NCBI GenBank assembly: GCA_041672845.1
Contig: JBAYYV010000001.1
Coordinates: forward strand, 62,001-126,000
Length of the DNA: 64,000 nt
From: JBAYDV01 sp041672845
Lineage (GTDB): Bacteria; Bacteroidota; Bacteroidia; Bacteroidales; UBA932
Direction of reading: 5' to 3'
In this document: positions 41,991-51,427 of the stretch, in pieces
How the letters are laid out: every line of letters starts with the position of its first letter
How positions within the stretch are numbered: the first letter of the stretch is position 1
Program-made: the position numbers and the translations under genes
Notes under the pieces: model-generated
Seen by the model: only the letters and a program-made list of their open reading frames with translations
Told to the model about the DNA's origin: nothing
Database searches by the model: none

Positions 41991-43457
41991 TCATTGCAAA
42001 GATAGAATAATTTTCAAAAAAATATTCATTAATTTTATTAATAGAGTGGCTATTATAATTATCGTATTATTTATTCCCTGAATAGGACAAGAAAACATTA
42101 GTGGCACTGCTAATGATACTACTATGCTTGTAATAGGAATTACTATTAAATTTGTAATCATAAAAAATGGATTAAAAGTTTTAAATATTGGATAAGATAA
42201 AGGAAAAAGTAGTAGCTGAATAGTTAAACTAATCAGGCATAAGGATACTATATTTCTTGCGAATTTGGGAATCGATAGTTTTATTTTTTTATCAATTTTT
42301 GTGAAAATAATAATTCCTAACATTGCAGAGAAAGAAAATATAAAACTTAAATCAGTAGAATAATTTGGTTTGATGGCTATAAGTAATATGGCGGTAAAAA
42401 GTAGAGCATTTATTGCATTTTTCCTTCTATGTATGATTTCTCCCAATTCATAAATAGTAATCATCGTAGCTGCTCGAATAGTCGAGGCTCCCATACCACT
42501 GAAAACACAAAATAACCATATGAAAATTATTAAAAGTATATTTCTTAAGATTTTAGCATTTCTTGTCTTTCCTAAGACAGATAATATTAAATTAAGTATC
42601 CAATATATAATACCACAATGCAATCCTGAAATGGCTAATATATGAGAACTGCTAGTTTTAGTATATATATTTAAGTTGTCTTTTGTAATAGAAGATTTAT
42701 CACCAGTAGTTAAAGCAGCCAAAATAGATATTTCATTGGATAATGAAGGGTATTTATACTTATAGTTATTGATATTGCGAAAAATCTTTCTCCTATATTT
42801 ATATATACGTTCTACGATATTTTGATTATCATCTTTTATTATCTTTATGATATCATTTTTATTAAGAAAGGTGTAATAATATATGTCAGATTTAGCCATG
42901 TAATTTTCGTAATCAAAATCATCGGAAAAATTCTTAATTTCTTTAGGTCTTAGAATAAGGTTTAAGCTATCGCCAATGCAGATATTAGATGGAATGTTCG
43001 ATATGTAGGCAATTATCTTATTTTTACCACCTTTCTTATTTTTCCCTATAAGAATTAGGTGAGAAATAGTTTGTTTTTTAGTGCAGATATTATTATCAAG
43101 AGTAATATTTGTACAATAGTTCTTATCTATAATATCAGAAATTCTGAGTGTTTGTAAGTATATTTTTTCTTGATGAAAATCAGAAAGAATTTTATAAGGT
43201 TTGAAATGTTTATAAACGGATATACTAAGGCTACCAAGAAGGAATATAATGCAAGAAAAATATATATTAGAGTTGTTCTTTAAAAAACCTAATATTAAAG
43301 AAATTAATATGAATAATATAGTTACTGCTATAACAATAGCAGTATTTTCACGTTTTAAAGGAATAAAATTCATTGCAATATTTCCTAAAATAAAGCAAAA
43401 AAATATCCTATATAATGGAATATTATTTTTCATTCTTCTTTTTCTTAGATTAAACAT
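41991..43457 (-). CDS. comEC: ComEC/Rec2-type membrane protein, short form
   Basis: A 488-residue membrane protein with an N-terminal hydrophobic region, a DUF4131/OB-like segment (residues 90-215) and the Competence domain marked by SSSHILAISGLHCGIIYWI and the SGMGASTIRAATMI segment. In classical ComEC a metallo-beta-lactamase domain follows; here the chain ends with the last helices, so that domain is absent. ComEC forms the inner-membrane DNA channel in transformation. A start at ATG 43433 is equally plausible. Confidence 0.85.
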   Translation of the reverse strand: MFNLRKRRMKNNIPLYRIFFCFILGNIAMNFIPLKRENTAIVIAVTILFILISLILGFLKNNSNIYFSCIIFLLGSLSISVYKHFKPYKILSDFHQEKIYLQTLRISDIIDKNYCTNITLDNNICTKKQTISHLILIGKNKKGGKNKIIAYISNIPSNICIGDSLNLILRPKEIKNFSDDFDYENYMAKSDIYYYTFLNKNDIIKIIKDDNQNIVERIYKYRRKIFRNINNYKYKYPSLSNEISILAALTTGDKSSITKDNLNIYTKTSSSHILAISGLHCGIIYWILNLILSVLGKTRNAKILRNILLIIFIWLFCVFSGMGASTIRAATMITIYELGEIIHRRKNAINALLFTAILLIAIKPNYSTDLSFIFSFSAMLGIIIFTKIDKKIKLSIPKFARNIVSLCLISLTIQLLLFPLSYPIFKTFNPFFMITNLIVIPITSIVVSLAVPLMFSCPIQGINNTIIIIATLLIKLMNIFLKIILSLQ

Positions 43458-43465
43458 AAAAAATG

Positions 43466-43497
43466 TTTCGTGAAGTGACAGATATTGGTTAACTTTG
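43466..43497 (+). promoter_or_regulatory. Promoter of ackA-ptb-buk
   Basis: TTTCG (43466-43470) is followed after 19 bases by TAACTTTG (43490-43497), a match to TAnnTTTG, giving a leader of about 37 bases. Confidence 0.55.
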
Positions 43498-43540
43498 TGC
43501 GAATTTTATTGAATTCTATAAAAATCAAATAATATAAATC

Positions 43541-44749
43541 ATGATAATTCTCGTATTGAATTGCGGAAGCTCCTCACTTAAATACCAAGTTCTTGACATG
43601 AAGAACGATAGCGAATATACTTTAAAAGCTAAAGGTTTAGTGGAGAGAATAGGCATGGAAGTAGGTGTCATAACTCATAAACCTGCTGGAAAAAAGTATG
43701 TAATAGAAAAACCTATTCCTGATCATACAGAAGGTATTAAATCAGTTCTTAATTTATTAGTAGATAAAGAGAAGGGAGTTCTTAATTCTCTAAAAGATAT
43801 CGAAGCTTGTGGTCATAGAGTCGCTCACGGTGGAGAAACTTTTCCTAAATCTTGTTTAGTAAGTGATAAAGTTATAGAAGGTATTAATCGTCTAGCCGAA
43901 TTAGCACCTTTACATAATCCTGCTAACTTATTAGGGATTAAGGCTATCAAAGAATTGATGCCTAATATTCCTCAAGTAGCAGTGTTTGATACAGCTTTTC
44001 ATCAGACAATGGAAGCTCCAGCTTTTATGTATGCTATTCCATATGAATATTATGAAAATTATCGTGTTCGTCGATATGGTTTTCATGGTACAAGTCATAA
44101 ATATGTAGCTTATAAAGCTTGTGAATTATCAGGTCTTGATATAAATAATTCTAAAATAGTTACTTGCCATTTAGGTAATGGTGGTTCAGTTACTGCTATT
44201 AAAAATGGTAAATCAATTGATACTAGTATGGGATTTACTCCTATGGCTGGGGTAGTTATGGGTACTAGATGTGGTGATGTCGATCCTGGTCTTGTTTCAT
44301 ACTTAGAAAAGAAAGAAAATCTTACAGGCGAAGAATCAAACTCTATTCTTAATAAGAAAAGTGGTTTATTAGGGATATCTGGCATTTCTTCAGACTGTAG
44401 AGATGTCGAAGAAGCTGCGAATAAAGGAAATGCTAGAGCTAAATTAGCTTTAGATATGTTTTCCCTTAGAGTTAAAAAATATATTGGCGCTTATGCCGCT
44501 GAAATGGGTGGTATAGATATGATAGTCTTTACGGGTGGTATTGGTGAAAATGATACTGTAGGTAGAGAAATAATGTGTGAAGGTCTTGATTTTATAGGTG
44601 TGAAATTTGATCCTAAGAAGAATGATGGAGTTCACGGTGAAGACAAGATATTGTCAGCAGACGATTCTAAAGTAATAGTTACTACTATTTCTACTAATGA
44701 AGAATTAATGATAGCTAGGGATACTATGCATCTTTCATTGAATAAATAA
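43541..44749 (+). CDS. ackA: Acetate kinase
   Basis: A 402-residue ASKHA-fold kinase making ATP and acetate from acetyl phosphate. It begins LVLNCGSSSLKYQV (adenosine/metal site), contains RYGFHGTSHKYV and the CHLGNGGSVTAI block, and ends with the TGGIGEN and STNEELMIARDT motifs. This full-length form differs clearly from the shorter butyrate kinase two genes downstream. It leads a three-gene run with ptb and buk (gaps of 44 and 6 bases). No pta is present here, so its acetyl-phosphate supply is encoded elsewhere or provided by Ptb side activity. Confidence 0.95.
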   Translation: MIILVLNCGSSSLKYQVLDMKNDSEYTLKAKGLVERIGMEVGVITHKPAGKKYVIEKPIPDHTEGIKSVLNLLVDKEKGVLNSLKDIEACGHRVAHGGETFPKSCLVSDKVIEGINRLAELAPLHNPANLLGIKAIKELMPNIPQVAVFDTAFHQTMEAPAFMYAIPYEYYENYRVRRYGFHGTSHKYVAYKACELSGLDINNSKIVTCHLGNGGSVTAIKNGKSIDTSMGFTPMAGVVMGTRCGDVDPGLVSYLEKKENLTGEESNSILNKKSGLLGISGISSDCRDVEEAANKGNARAKLALDMFSLRVKKYIGAYAAEMGGIDMIVFTGGIGENDTVGREIMCEGLDFIGVKFDPKKNDGVHGEDKILSADDSKVIVTTISTNEELMIARDTMHLSLNK

Positions 44750-44793
44750 TATAGAGAATATAATTAATAACTAAAAAAAATATACATAACGTA

Positions 44794-45699
44794 ATGATAA
44801 CAAATTTTGATCAGATTTTTGAACATCTTCGTTCAAAAACTAAAAAACGCTTAATATGTGCTTGGTCTGTAGATAATCATACAATTAGTGCCGCATATCA
44901 AGCTGTAGAAAAAGGTATTGTAGAAGCTACTTTAGTAGGTGATAAAAATATGATAGAAGCTGAATGCAAGAAATCTAATATGGATGTTACTAAATTTACT
45001 ATTGTAGATAATAAAGTAGAACTTAAAGCTGTCGCTGAGGCTACTGCTATGGTAAAAGAGGGTAAAGGTGATATCTTAATGAAAGGTCTTTGTTCTACGG
45101 ATAAATTTATGAGAGCTATCTTAAATAAAGAAATGGGACTACTTCCTAAGAAAGCTGTTCTTTCTCATGTTAGTGTTATTCAAAACCCTAACTATCATAA
45201 ACTTATTATTTTAGGTGATATGGCTGTTATTCCTCTTCCAGATTTAAAACAAAAGGTGGCTATTACTAAATACTTAGTTAATACGGCTAGAGCTTTGGAA
45301 ATCAAGATGCCTAAAGTAGCTATCATTGCTGCTACTGAACAAATGTTACCTGCTATGCCTGCTTGTGTCGATGCTGCTCTTATTTCTACTATGATTAAAA
45401 GAGGTCAAATATCTCACTGTATAGGTGATGGACCATTATCATTAGACGTAGCTATTTCTAAAGAAGCTGCAGATATTAAACATGTAGGTGGTGAAATCGT
45501 AGGAGATGCAGACTGCTTAACTTTTCCTAATATCGAATCTGCTAATGTATTTTATAAAGTTAATTCAAAACTTTGTAAAAATGTTAAACAAGCAGCTATG
45601 GTAGCTGGAGCGCAAGCTCCTTGTGTCCTTTCTTCTAGAGCAGATAGTATAGAGACTAAGTTGAATTCTATCGCTTTAGCTGCATTAACAGCCAAATAA
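44794..45699 (+). CDS. ptb: Phosphate butyryltransferase
   Basis: A 301-residue enzyme of the PTA/PTB family converting butyryl-CoA and phosphate to butyryl phosphate. Typical blocks are KGLCSTDKFMRAIL, LSHVSV, LILGDMAVIPLPDLKQK and, near the end, QAPCVLSSRADSIETKLNSIALA. The length fits phosphotransbutyrylase rather than the longer E. coli-type Pta. The next gene, 6 bases on, is butyrate kinase, which fixes the pathway assignment: the last two steps of butyrate (or branched-chain acid) formation with substrate-level ATP gain. Confidence 0.93.
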   Translation: MITNFDQIFEHLRSKTKKRLICAWSVDNHTISAAYQAVEKGIVEATLVGDKNMIEAECKKSNMDVTKFTIVDNKVELKAVAEATAMVKEGKGDILMKGLCSTDKFMRAILNKEMGLLPKKAVLSHVSVIQNPNYHKLIILGDMAVIPLPDLKQKVAITKYLVNTARALEIKMPKVAIIAATEQMLPAMPACVDAALISTMIKRGQISHCIGDGPLSLDVAISKEAADIKHVGGEIVGDADCLTFPNIESANVFYKVNSKLCKNVKQAAMVAGAQAPCVLSSRADSIETKLNSIALAALTAK

Positions 45700-45705
45700 T
45701 AATAT

Positions 45706-46773
45706 ATGAAACTAATATTAGCAATTAATCCGGGTTCTACTTCTACTAAAATAGCTGTCTTCGAAGGAGATCAAGAAGTTTTTACTAAAACATTAAGACA
45801 TCCAATAGAAGAAATATCACAATATACAAGTGTGATAGATCAGTACCAGTTTCGTCTAAATACTATTTTAAAATCTTTAGAAGAAAATCATATAGATAAA
45901 GCTAATTTAGTAGCTATTGTCGGCAGAGGTGGACTTCTTAGACCCATATCTTCTGGTACTTATGAAGTAAATGAAGAAATGATTAAGGATCTTAGTTCTG
46001 CAGAATATGGAGAACATGCAAGTAATTTAGGAGGTGTTTTGGCTAATGCTATATCTAGTGATATCCCTTCTTGTCGTGCTTTTATAGCCGATCCTGTAGT
46101 CGTAGATGAACTGCAAGATGTAGCTCGTATAAGTGGACATCCTCTTTTCCCAAATTTATCAATTTTCCATGCCTTAAATCAAAAAGCTATTGCTAAACAA
46201 TATGCACGTGAACAAGGTGTGAAATATGAAAATCTAAAGTTAATCGTAGCTCACTTAGGTGGAGGTACATCTGTAGGTGTGCATAAAGGTGGTAAAGTTA
46301 TAGATGTAAATAATGCATTAGAAGGAGCAGGTGCTTTTAGTCCAGAACGTTCTGGCTCTTTACCTGCGTTACCATTAGCTAAAGCTTGTTTCTCTGGAAA
46401 ATTTTCTTTCAATGAAATCAAAAAAATGATTAGTGGAAAAGGTGGGTTAGTAGCTCATTTAAATACTAATTCTTTTATAGAGGTAGAAAATAGAATGAAA
46501 GAAGGAGATGAAAAAGCTATTCTTATTGCGAATGCCTATGTTTATAATGTGGCTAAGCAAATAGGAGCAAGTGCAGCTGTCCTTTCTGGAAACTGTGATG
46601 CTATTCTTATTACTGGTGGAATAGCTTACGGAAAAGAATTAATGCAACAATTATCTGATATGGTCAGTTTTATTGCTCCTGTTAAAGTTTATCCAGGAGA
46701 AAATGAAATGGGTGCTTTAGCAAATAATGGACTTGCTGTATTAGAAGGAAGAGAAGAAGTTAAAGTTTATTAA
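45706..46773 (+). CDS. buk: Butyrate kinase
   Basis: A 355-residue ASKHA kinase forming ATP and butyrate from butyryl phosphate. It begins LILAINPGSTSTKIAVFEG, contains AHLGGGTSVGVHKGGKVIDVNNAL and ends with TGGIAYGKELM, the butyrate-kinase versions of the acetate-kinase motifs. It overlaps nothing but starts only 6 bases after ptb. The terminator at 46811 closes the ackA-ptb-buk transcript. Confidence 0.96.
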   Translation: MKLILAINPGSTSTKIAVFEGDQEVFTKTLRHPIEEISQYTSVIDQYQFRLNTILKSLEENHIDKANLVAIVGRGGLLRPISSGTYEVNEEMIKDLSSAEYGEHASNLGGVLANAISSDIPSCRAFIADPVVVDELQDVARISGHPLFPNLSIFHALNQKAIAKQYAREQGVKYENLKLIVAHLGGGTSVGVHKGGKVIDVNNALEGAGAFSPERSGSLPALPLAKACFSGKFSFNEIKKMISGKGGLVAHLNTNSFIEVENRMKEGDEKAILIANAYVYNVAKQIGASAAVLSGNCDAILITGGIAYGKELMQQLSDMVSFIAPVKVYPGENEMGALANNGLAVLEGREEVKVY

Positions 46774-46810
46774 TATGTGATATTATTAATGAATAAATTT
46801 TTAATAAAAG

Positions 46811-46848
46811 AATAGGGAAGACATTTTCGTCTCCCCTATTTGTTTTTT
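46811..46848 (+). terminator. Rho-independent terminator of ackA-ptb-buk
   Basis: AATAGGGAAGAC (46811-46822) pairs with GTCTCCCCTATT (46829-46840) with one mismatch, followed by a T-rich run. Confidence 0.8.
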
Positions 46849-46980
46849 CATAGAATAGTACTTCTGAAATATTTATCAAATAATAAATTTTCTTGGTGCA
46901 AATCTATTCAAAAATATATTAGGTAAGTTCCTAAATAATTTATTTGTATTCTCATTATTACAATTTCAAGAAAATAATAT

Positions 46981-46988
46981 TACCTTTG
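46981..46988 (+). promoter_or_regulatory. -7 promoter element of the membrane AraC gene
   Basis: TACCTTTG matches TAnnTTTG, 50 bases before the ATG at 47039. The remaining gap back to 46849 is featureless. Confidence 0.45.
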
Positions 46989-47038
46989 TTATTATCATTA
47001 TACCTTATAATAATCTAATAAACAGTTAAGTATTAATT

Positions 47039-48265
47039 ATGACTTTTGAAGCTATCATAACTACAATGCCTTTTTCCTGTGCATTATTTTGGTCAGTCAT
47101 ATTATATTTTAAAAAAAATAAAGATAAATCAGCATTAATATTGTTGAATATTATGTTAATAATAAGTGTTTTATTATTAACTAATATTTTCTTTACGTAT
47201 AAAGATGAACAGTTTATTATAATTACTGATTCTTTATACAGATTGCTTCATCTTATACTAATTCCTGCGGCATACTTGTATTTATATTCTATTACAAGTG
47301 AGAAAATTATTAAAAAAGTTTATATTTTAAATTTTTTCCCTGGTTTAATTATAGGAATAATATTTTTAATTATATATGTCATTATGCCTAATGAAGAATG
47401 TTTATGGTTTATTCATAATGAATTATATCAGAATGCTATTCTTATACCTACGGACTTTAAATATGTAGATACCCTAATAATGCTCGAAGGAATAAGTAAA
47501 ATTATTTATCCTATCCAGCTAATACTAGCTATGGGATTTGGCCTTAAACATATTCGTCAGTTTAATAATCAGATCAAAGCTTTTTATTCTGATTCAGAAA
47601 ACAAACTTATTAGAAATGTATATAAATTCACTCTTATTTTTATAATAGCTTTTATATATCTGATAGTTTGTGATTTTAAGGGTAGAGAGTATTACTTAGA
47701 GATACCTTACAATTATATTTTTAATTTATTGATTACTTTCGTTGTTTTTTATTTTGGATATGTGGGGTCAGGAAAAGTTTTCCGTGGAATAGATATGAAA
47801 AATGAATTCAAAATCAATGATGAAAATAAAGAAGATGAAAAAATTTTAGAGTATCAACCTCCGACAGTTCAAGAATTATTAGTAGATGAATCAAACGTAT
47901 TGACAGCACAAATGATAATTAAGATTATTGAAAAAGGCGAATTATACAAGAATCCGTCGTTAAAAGTTAGTGATATGGCTTTTGCCTTAAATACTAATAG
48001 AACTTATATTTATTATGCTATAAAAAATTCTTTACATACGAATTTTTCTGATTTAATCAATGATTATAGAATCAAAAATTCTCAAAAATTAATGTCTGAA
48101 TTTGATTGTGTATCTGATTTATATATTCCAGATATTATGGAATCATCTGGGTTTTCTAGTGAAAGTTCTTTCTACAGAATCTTCAAAAAGAAAACGGGAC
48201 AAACTCCATTACACTGGTTCCAAAAAAATCTCAAATCTAAATCTTCTTTAAATAAATTTATTTAG
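47039..48265 (+). CDS. Membrane-anchored AraC family transcriptional regulator
   Basis: A 408-residue protein with about seven N-terminal helices (residues 1-245) and a C-terminal AraC HTH domain (about 290-395). In the latter, LKVSDMAFALNTNRTYIYYAIK and MESSGFSSESSFYRIFKKKTGQTPLHW are the two helix-turn-helix units. The layout suggests a sensor in the cytoplasmic membrane tethered to its DNA-binding domain. Position downstream of the butyrate cluster, after that operon's terminator and with its own -7 element, is suggestive but does not prove control of it. Confidence 0.88.
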   Translation: MTFEAIITTMPFSCALFWSVILYFKKNKDKSALILLNIMLIISVLLLTNIFFTYKDEQFIIITDSLYRLLHLILIPAAYLYLYSITSEKIIKKVYILNFFPGLIIGIIFLIIYVIMPNEECLWFIHNELYQNAILIPTDFKYVDTLIMLEGISKIIYPIQLILAMGFGLKHIRQFNNQIKAFYSDSENKLIRNVYKFTLIFIIAFIYLIVCDFKGREYYLEIPYNYIFNLLITFVVFYFGYVGSGKVFRGIDMKNEFKINDENKEDEKILEYQPPTVQELLVDESNVLTAQMIIKIIEKGELYKNPSLKVSDMAFALNTNRTYIYYAIKNSLHTNFSDLINDYRIKNSQKLMSEFDCVSDLYIPDIMESSGFSSESSFYRIFKKKTGQTPLHWFQKNLKSKSSLNKFI

Positions 48266-48299
48266 AATATTATTATCTAACTAAAGTATTATTATTTAA

Positions 48300-49790
48300 T
48301 TACTTTAAAGTTTTTCTTTTCTTGTTTTGATTAATTCCAGGTATTTGTCTGTTAATAATTAAAAATGCGATGAAGTTAATTACTGCCATAGTTATAGATA
48401 TAGTGTAACTTAGTGTGTGATCTAATGCTAGTCCTCCTACGTTGTGAGGAGCGATTAACAAATAACATATACATATGAAAGTTATAAACGTAGCAGGAAT
48501 AGATAGGTAAAAATGATTCTTATGAATCCTAGTTAAGTAAGCCGCACCAGTCCATAATATCATACTTGCTAATATTTGATTACATATACCTACAAATTTC
48601 CAAATAGTAGAAAAATTAAGAGTACATAATAAGAAAGCTATAACGAAGATAGGTAGAGCCACCCATACTCTGTTCATTATTTTCTTTTGACTAATCTTGA
48701 ATGTATCAGATATGATAAGTCTTAAACTTCTAAAAGCAGTATCGCCAGAAGATAAAGGGCAAACTACTACGCCAATAATAGCAATAATAGCGCCTATTTT
48801 TCCTAGCCAACTACTACATATACGATTAACTATGATCGCCGCGTTAACTTCTCCTGGAGCTCCGAATTCACCATTTAAAGCAGCAGCGTTTAATCCTTCA
48901 GGACCATTAAAGAAAGCCATAGCTGCAGTAGCCCAAATTAATGCTACTATACCTTCTGTAATCATAGCTCCATAAAATACAGGACGACCATATTTTTCAT
49001 CACCCATACATCTAGCCATTAGAGGAGATTGAGTAGAATGAAATCCAGATATGGCACCACAAGATATTACTATAAACATCATAGGAATTAGAATATTATT
49101 TTCAGAATCAAAGTGAAAGTTTTTAATATTCCCTAAGTTAAGTTCTATCATATGGATATCACCTTGAGCGCTTTTCACTATCATAGCTATAGCTATTCCT
49201 AAAGCCATAAATAATAAGAATCCTCCCATATAAGGATAAATATTACCGATAATTTTATCAATAGGAAGTAGAGTAGCGAGAATATAATAGGCAAAAATAA
49301 TGAAGAGCCATATTGATTTATCTATTCTAGTTAAGCTTTCTATAAGTCCAGCAGGACCAGTAACGAATGAAGCGCCTACTGCTAATAATAAAAAGACAGA
49401 AAGAAGGAGCATTAATTTTTTAGATACTTTACCTAAATATTTACCAATAATATCAGGAATACTTTTTCCATCTTGACGAATAGACATCATACCAGAAAAA
49501 TAGTCATGTACGGCTCCCATAAAAATACAACCAATAACTATCCAAATATAGGAAGCTGGGCCATAAAATGCCCCTAAAATTGCTCCAAAGATAGGTCCAA
49601 GTCCAGCAATATTTAAAAATTGAATAATAAAGATTTTGAAGGGACTCATTTCTTTATAATCTACTCCATCAGCTAATCTTTTAGCAGGGGTTATTCTTTT
49701 AGAAGTAGATCCGAAATGTTTATCGATAAATCGGCCATACACAAAATAGCCTAGCAAAAGCAAGGCTATAGATAATAAAAAGGAAATCAT
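48300..49790 (-). CDS. cstA: CstA-family peptide/pyruvate transporter
   Basis: A 496-residue protein with many helices (about 14). It begins with the conserved YFVYGRFIDKHFG segment, then GPASYIWIVIGCIFMGAVHDYFSGMMSIR and LLLAVGASFVTGPAGL, the CstA/BtsT family hallmarks. SGFHSTQSPLMARC is the signature loop. It imports peptides or pyruvate under carbon starvation, fitting a protein-degrading anaerobe with DPP7. It is convergent with the AraC gene and lacks an obvious terminator between them. Confidence 0.93.
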   Translation of the reverse strand: MISFLLSIALLLLGYFVYGRFIDKHFGSTSKRITPAKRLADGVDYKEMSPFKIFIIQFLNIAGLGPIFGAILGAFYGPASYIWIVIGCIFMGAVHDYFSGMMSIRQDGKSIPDIIGKYLGKVSKKLMLLLSVFLLLAVGASFVTGPAGLIESLTRIDKSIWLFIIFAYYILATLLPIDKIIGNIYPYMGGFLLFMALGIAIAMIVKSAQGDIHMIELNLGNIKNFHFDSENNILIPMMFIVISCGAISGFHSTQSPLMARCMGDEKYGRPVFYGAMITEGIVALIWATAAMAFFNGPEGLNAAALNGEFGAPGEVNAAIIVNRICSSWLGKIGAIIAIIGVVVCPLSSGDTAFRSLRLIISDTFKISQKKIMNRVWVALPIFVIAFLLCTLNFSTIWKFVGICNQILASMILWTGAAYLTRIHKNHFYLSIPATFITFICICYLLIAPHNVGGLALDHTLSYTISITMAVINFIAFLIINRQIPGINQNKKRKTLK

Positions 49791-49836
49791 TTAAGTTTAT
49801 TTTAGGTTGTTTATTGTATTTTAGATGCATTGAATA

Positions 49837-50877
49837 TTAATTAAGTGCATCTTCTTCATCTTTAGTTAATACTCTTAATTGATAATACATAGGAGTATAA
49901 GGGGGAATACCTACACCATTACTTAATTTTCCAGAAACATCATATCCCCATTCATAACCAAAAAATGTTTCAGCTTTTTCTCCATAATTCAATTGGTTCA
50001 TGGCTTTAGTAAAACCATGTACAAAAGAATTATTGGTATATGCTGAGCCTATTGTCATATAATGAGTATATGAAAGGGGAGAATAAGAAGCTGAACTAGT
50101 ATATATATCGTATTTAATAGCTGTGTCTTTAATATTGGTATCGAAGACATATCCATCTAATAATTTGCCAACGTACCATACTTTAATAGCGTCACCATCT
50201 ACAAGATTGGTATCTGATTCTACAGTTTTAGTTTGGTTGAAATAAAAATTAATAGAATCTTCAGCTAGTCCCGCATAATATTTATCAGAATATTTTTTTA
50301 ATAAAGTAGTTTCATATTCAAATATATCAGCTACTATGGTATCTAACTGAATATCATATATAAAAGTAGATCCAGTAGAATTATACATATCAGTATCTAC
50401 TTCATCAGAACTTAACCAAGCAGGGATTATCGCAGTGCATTGACCACCTACTTTCATATTATCTAACATTCTTTCTACCCCTATGCTAATAGAACCTACA
50501 CCCGAAGTCCATACTCGTGAACCATAATATTTAAAATTAGAATATTCACCTAATTGTTTAGCTATATCTTTAAAAATAGTGGAACTATATGTTTTGTCTA
50601 AAGTTAAGATAGAATAATGTACAAGAGGATAACAAGTATCATATTGACTAGTAGAAATATTTATATTACCTTCTTTATTACTTAGAATATAAAGTCCATT
50701 ATCTTCTTCAGGAATATTAGGATAATATTTTAGCATGTAAGCATTAAGAATATTTTCTTGTATTTCAGTAGCAGAGATAGATTCTTCTTGAGAACAAGAA
50801 GATAGAGTTACTGAAGATGCTATTACTAATAAAGCAATAGATATAGAGGATATTATAATATTAATTTTGTTCGACAT
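49837..50877 (-). CDS. FKBP-like lipoprotein with two FKBP-type domains
   Basis: A 346-residue lipoprotein with the lipobox SSC at the end of a hydrophobic leader. Two FKBP-like regions are visible: one around residues 100-210 (RMLDNMKVGGQCTAIIPAWLSS, ending in a long strand) and one at 230-346 (GDAIKVWYVGKLLDGYVFDTN and GFTKAMNQLNYGEKAETFFGYEWGYD). The second has the VxYxGxLxDGxxFD pattern of peptidyl-prolyl isomerases. I prefer ATG 50877 because it follows the upstream stop by 5 bases and gives a proper lipoprotein leader; ATG 50910 would overlap the upstream gene. Catalytic activity is unproven. It is probably co-transcribed with the smaller FKBP-like gene. Confidence 0.8.
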   Translation of the reverse strand: MSNKINIIISSISIALLVIASSVTLSSCSQEESISATEIQENILNAYMLKYYPNIPEEDNGLYILSNKEGNINISTSQYDTCYPLVHYSILTLDKTYSSTIFKDIAKQLGEYSNFKYYGSRVWTSGVGSISIGVERMLDNMKVGGQCTAIIPAWLSSDEVDTDMYNSTGSTFIYDIQLDTIVADIFEYETTLLKKYSDKYYAGLAEDSINFYFNQTKTVESDTNLVDGDAIKVWYVGKLLDGYVFDTNIKDTAIKYDIYTSSASYSPLSYTHYMTIGSAYTNNSFVHGFTKAMNQLNYGEKAETFFGYEWGYDVSGKLSNGVGIPPYTPMYYQLRVLTKDEEDALN

Positions 50878-50882
50878 AATTA

Positions 50883-51407
50883 CTAATTTTTCTTTATTTG
50901 TGTTATCCAAATTTCATACATTAAAGCTGACATAGATGGAACTATTCCTACATTATCATCATAATATCCGTATTTAGCGGAAAAAAGAATAATAGAGTGT
51001 TCCCCTTCCTTCATGTTAGACATGCCTGAGAATAATCCAGGAATCATATTATCTTGGTTGAAAATAATTTTCTTAACAGTATATGTAGGGTAAGTTATTA
51101 TAAAATTATTAGTTTTAGCTACACTTTCTAAATTAGTATCAAATAATTCAGGAGTAGAGGAAAAAATATAAATTGCATAATTAAAATAAACAGAATCACC
51201 TGCTGCCAAGAATTTATCTGAAGTACCATTAGTTATAATTACTTTATTAGAACCATCATTTCTAATAATAGTACTATCAGGATAATTAGTATTGAAATAT
51301 GTATCAATATTTTCTTCCTGAGTAAGAAGTGTATCTTCCTTTTCTTTATCTATGCATGACGAAACAGATAAAGATATAATAACTAATAATAATAGTATTC
51401 TATTCAT
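50883..51407 (-). CDS. Small FKBP-like lipoprotein
   Basis: This 174-residue lipoprotein (lipobox SSC near residue 17) has an FKBP-type C-terminal half: GDSVYFNYAIYIF, a segment IPGLFSGMSNMKEGEHSIILFSAKYGY, and VPSMSALMYEIWI. These match the core of FKBP peptidyl-prolyl isomerases, though the DGxxFD element is weak (ELFDTNLES). It lies between the DHH phosphoesterase gene (20 bases upstream) and the larger two-domain paralogue (5 bases downstream). Both are likely outer-membrane or periplasmic folding factors. Confidence 0.78.
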   Translation of the reverse strand: MNRILLLLVIISLSVSSCIDKEKEDTLLTQEENIDTYFNTNYPDSTIIRNDGSNKVIITNGTSDKFLAAGDSVYFNYAIYIFSSTPELFDTNLESVAKTNNFIITYPTYTVKKIIFNQDNMIPGLFSGMSNMKEGEHSIILFSAKYGYYDDNVGIVPSMSALMYEIWITQIKKN

Positions 51408-51427
51408 TATTATGCAAAAATAGTAAA

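Noticed and set aside
43249..43473. Forward 74-codon frame inside comEC
   Set aside because: It is antisense to the N-terminal helices of ComEC and has no start signal.
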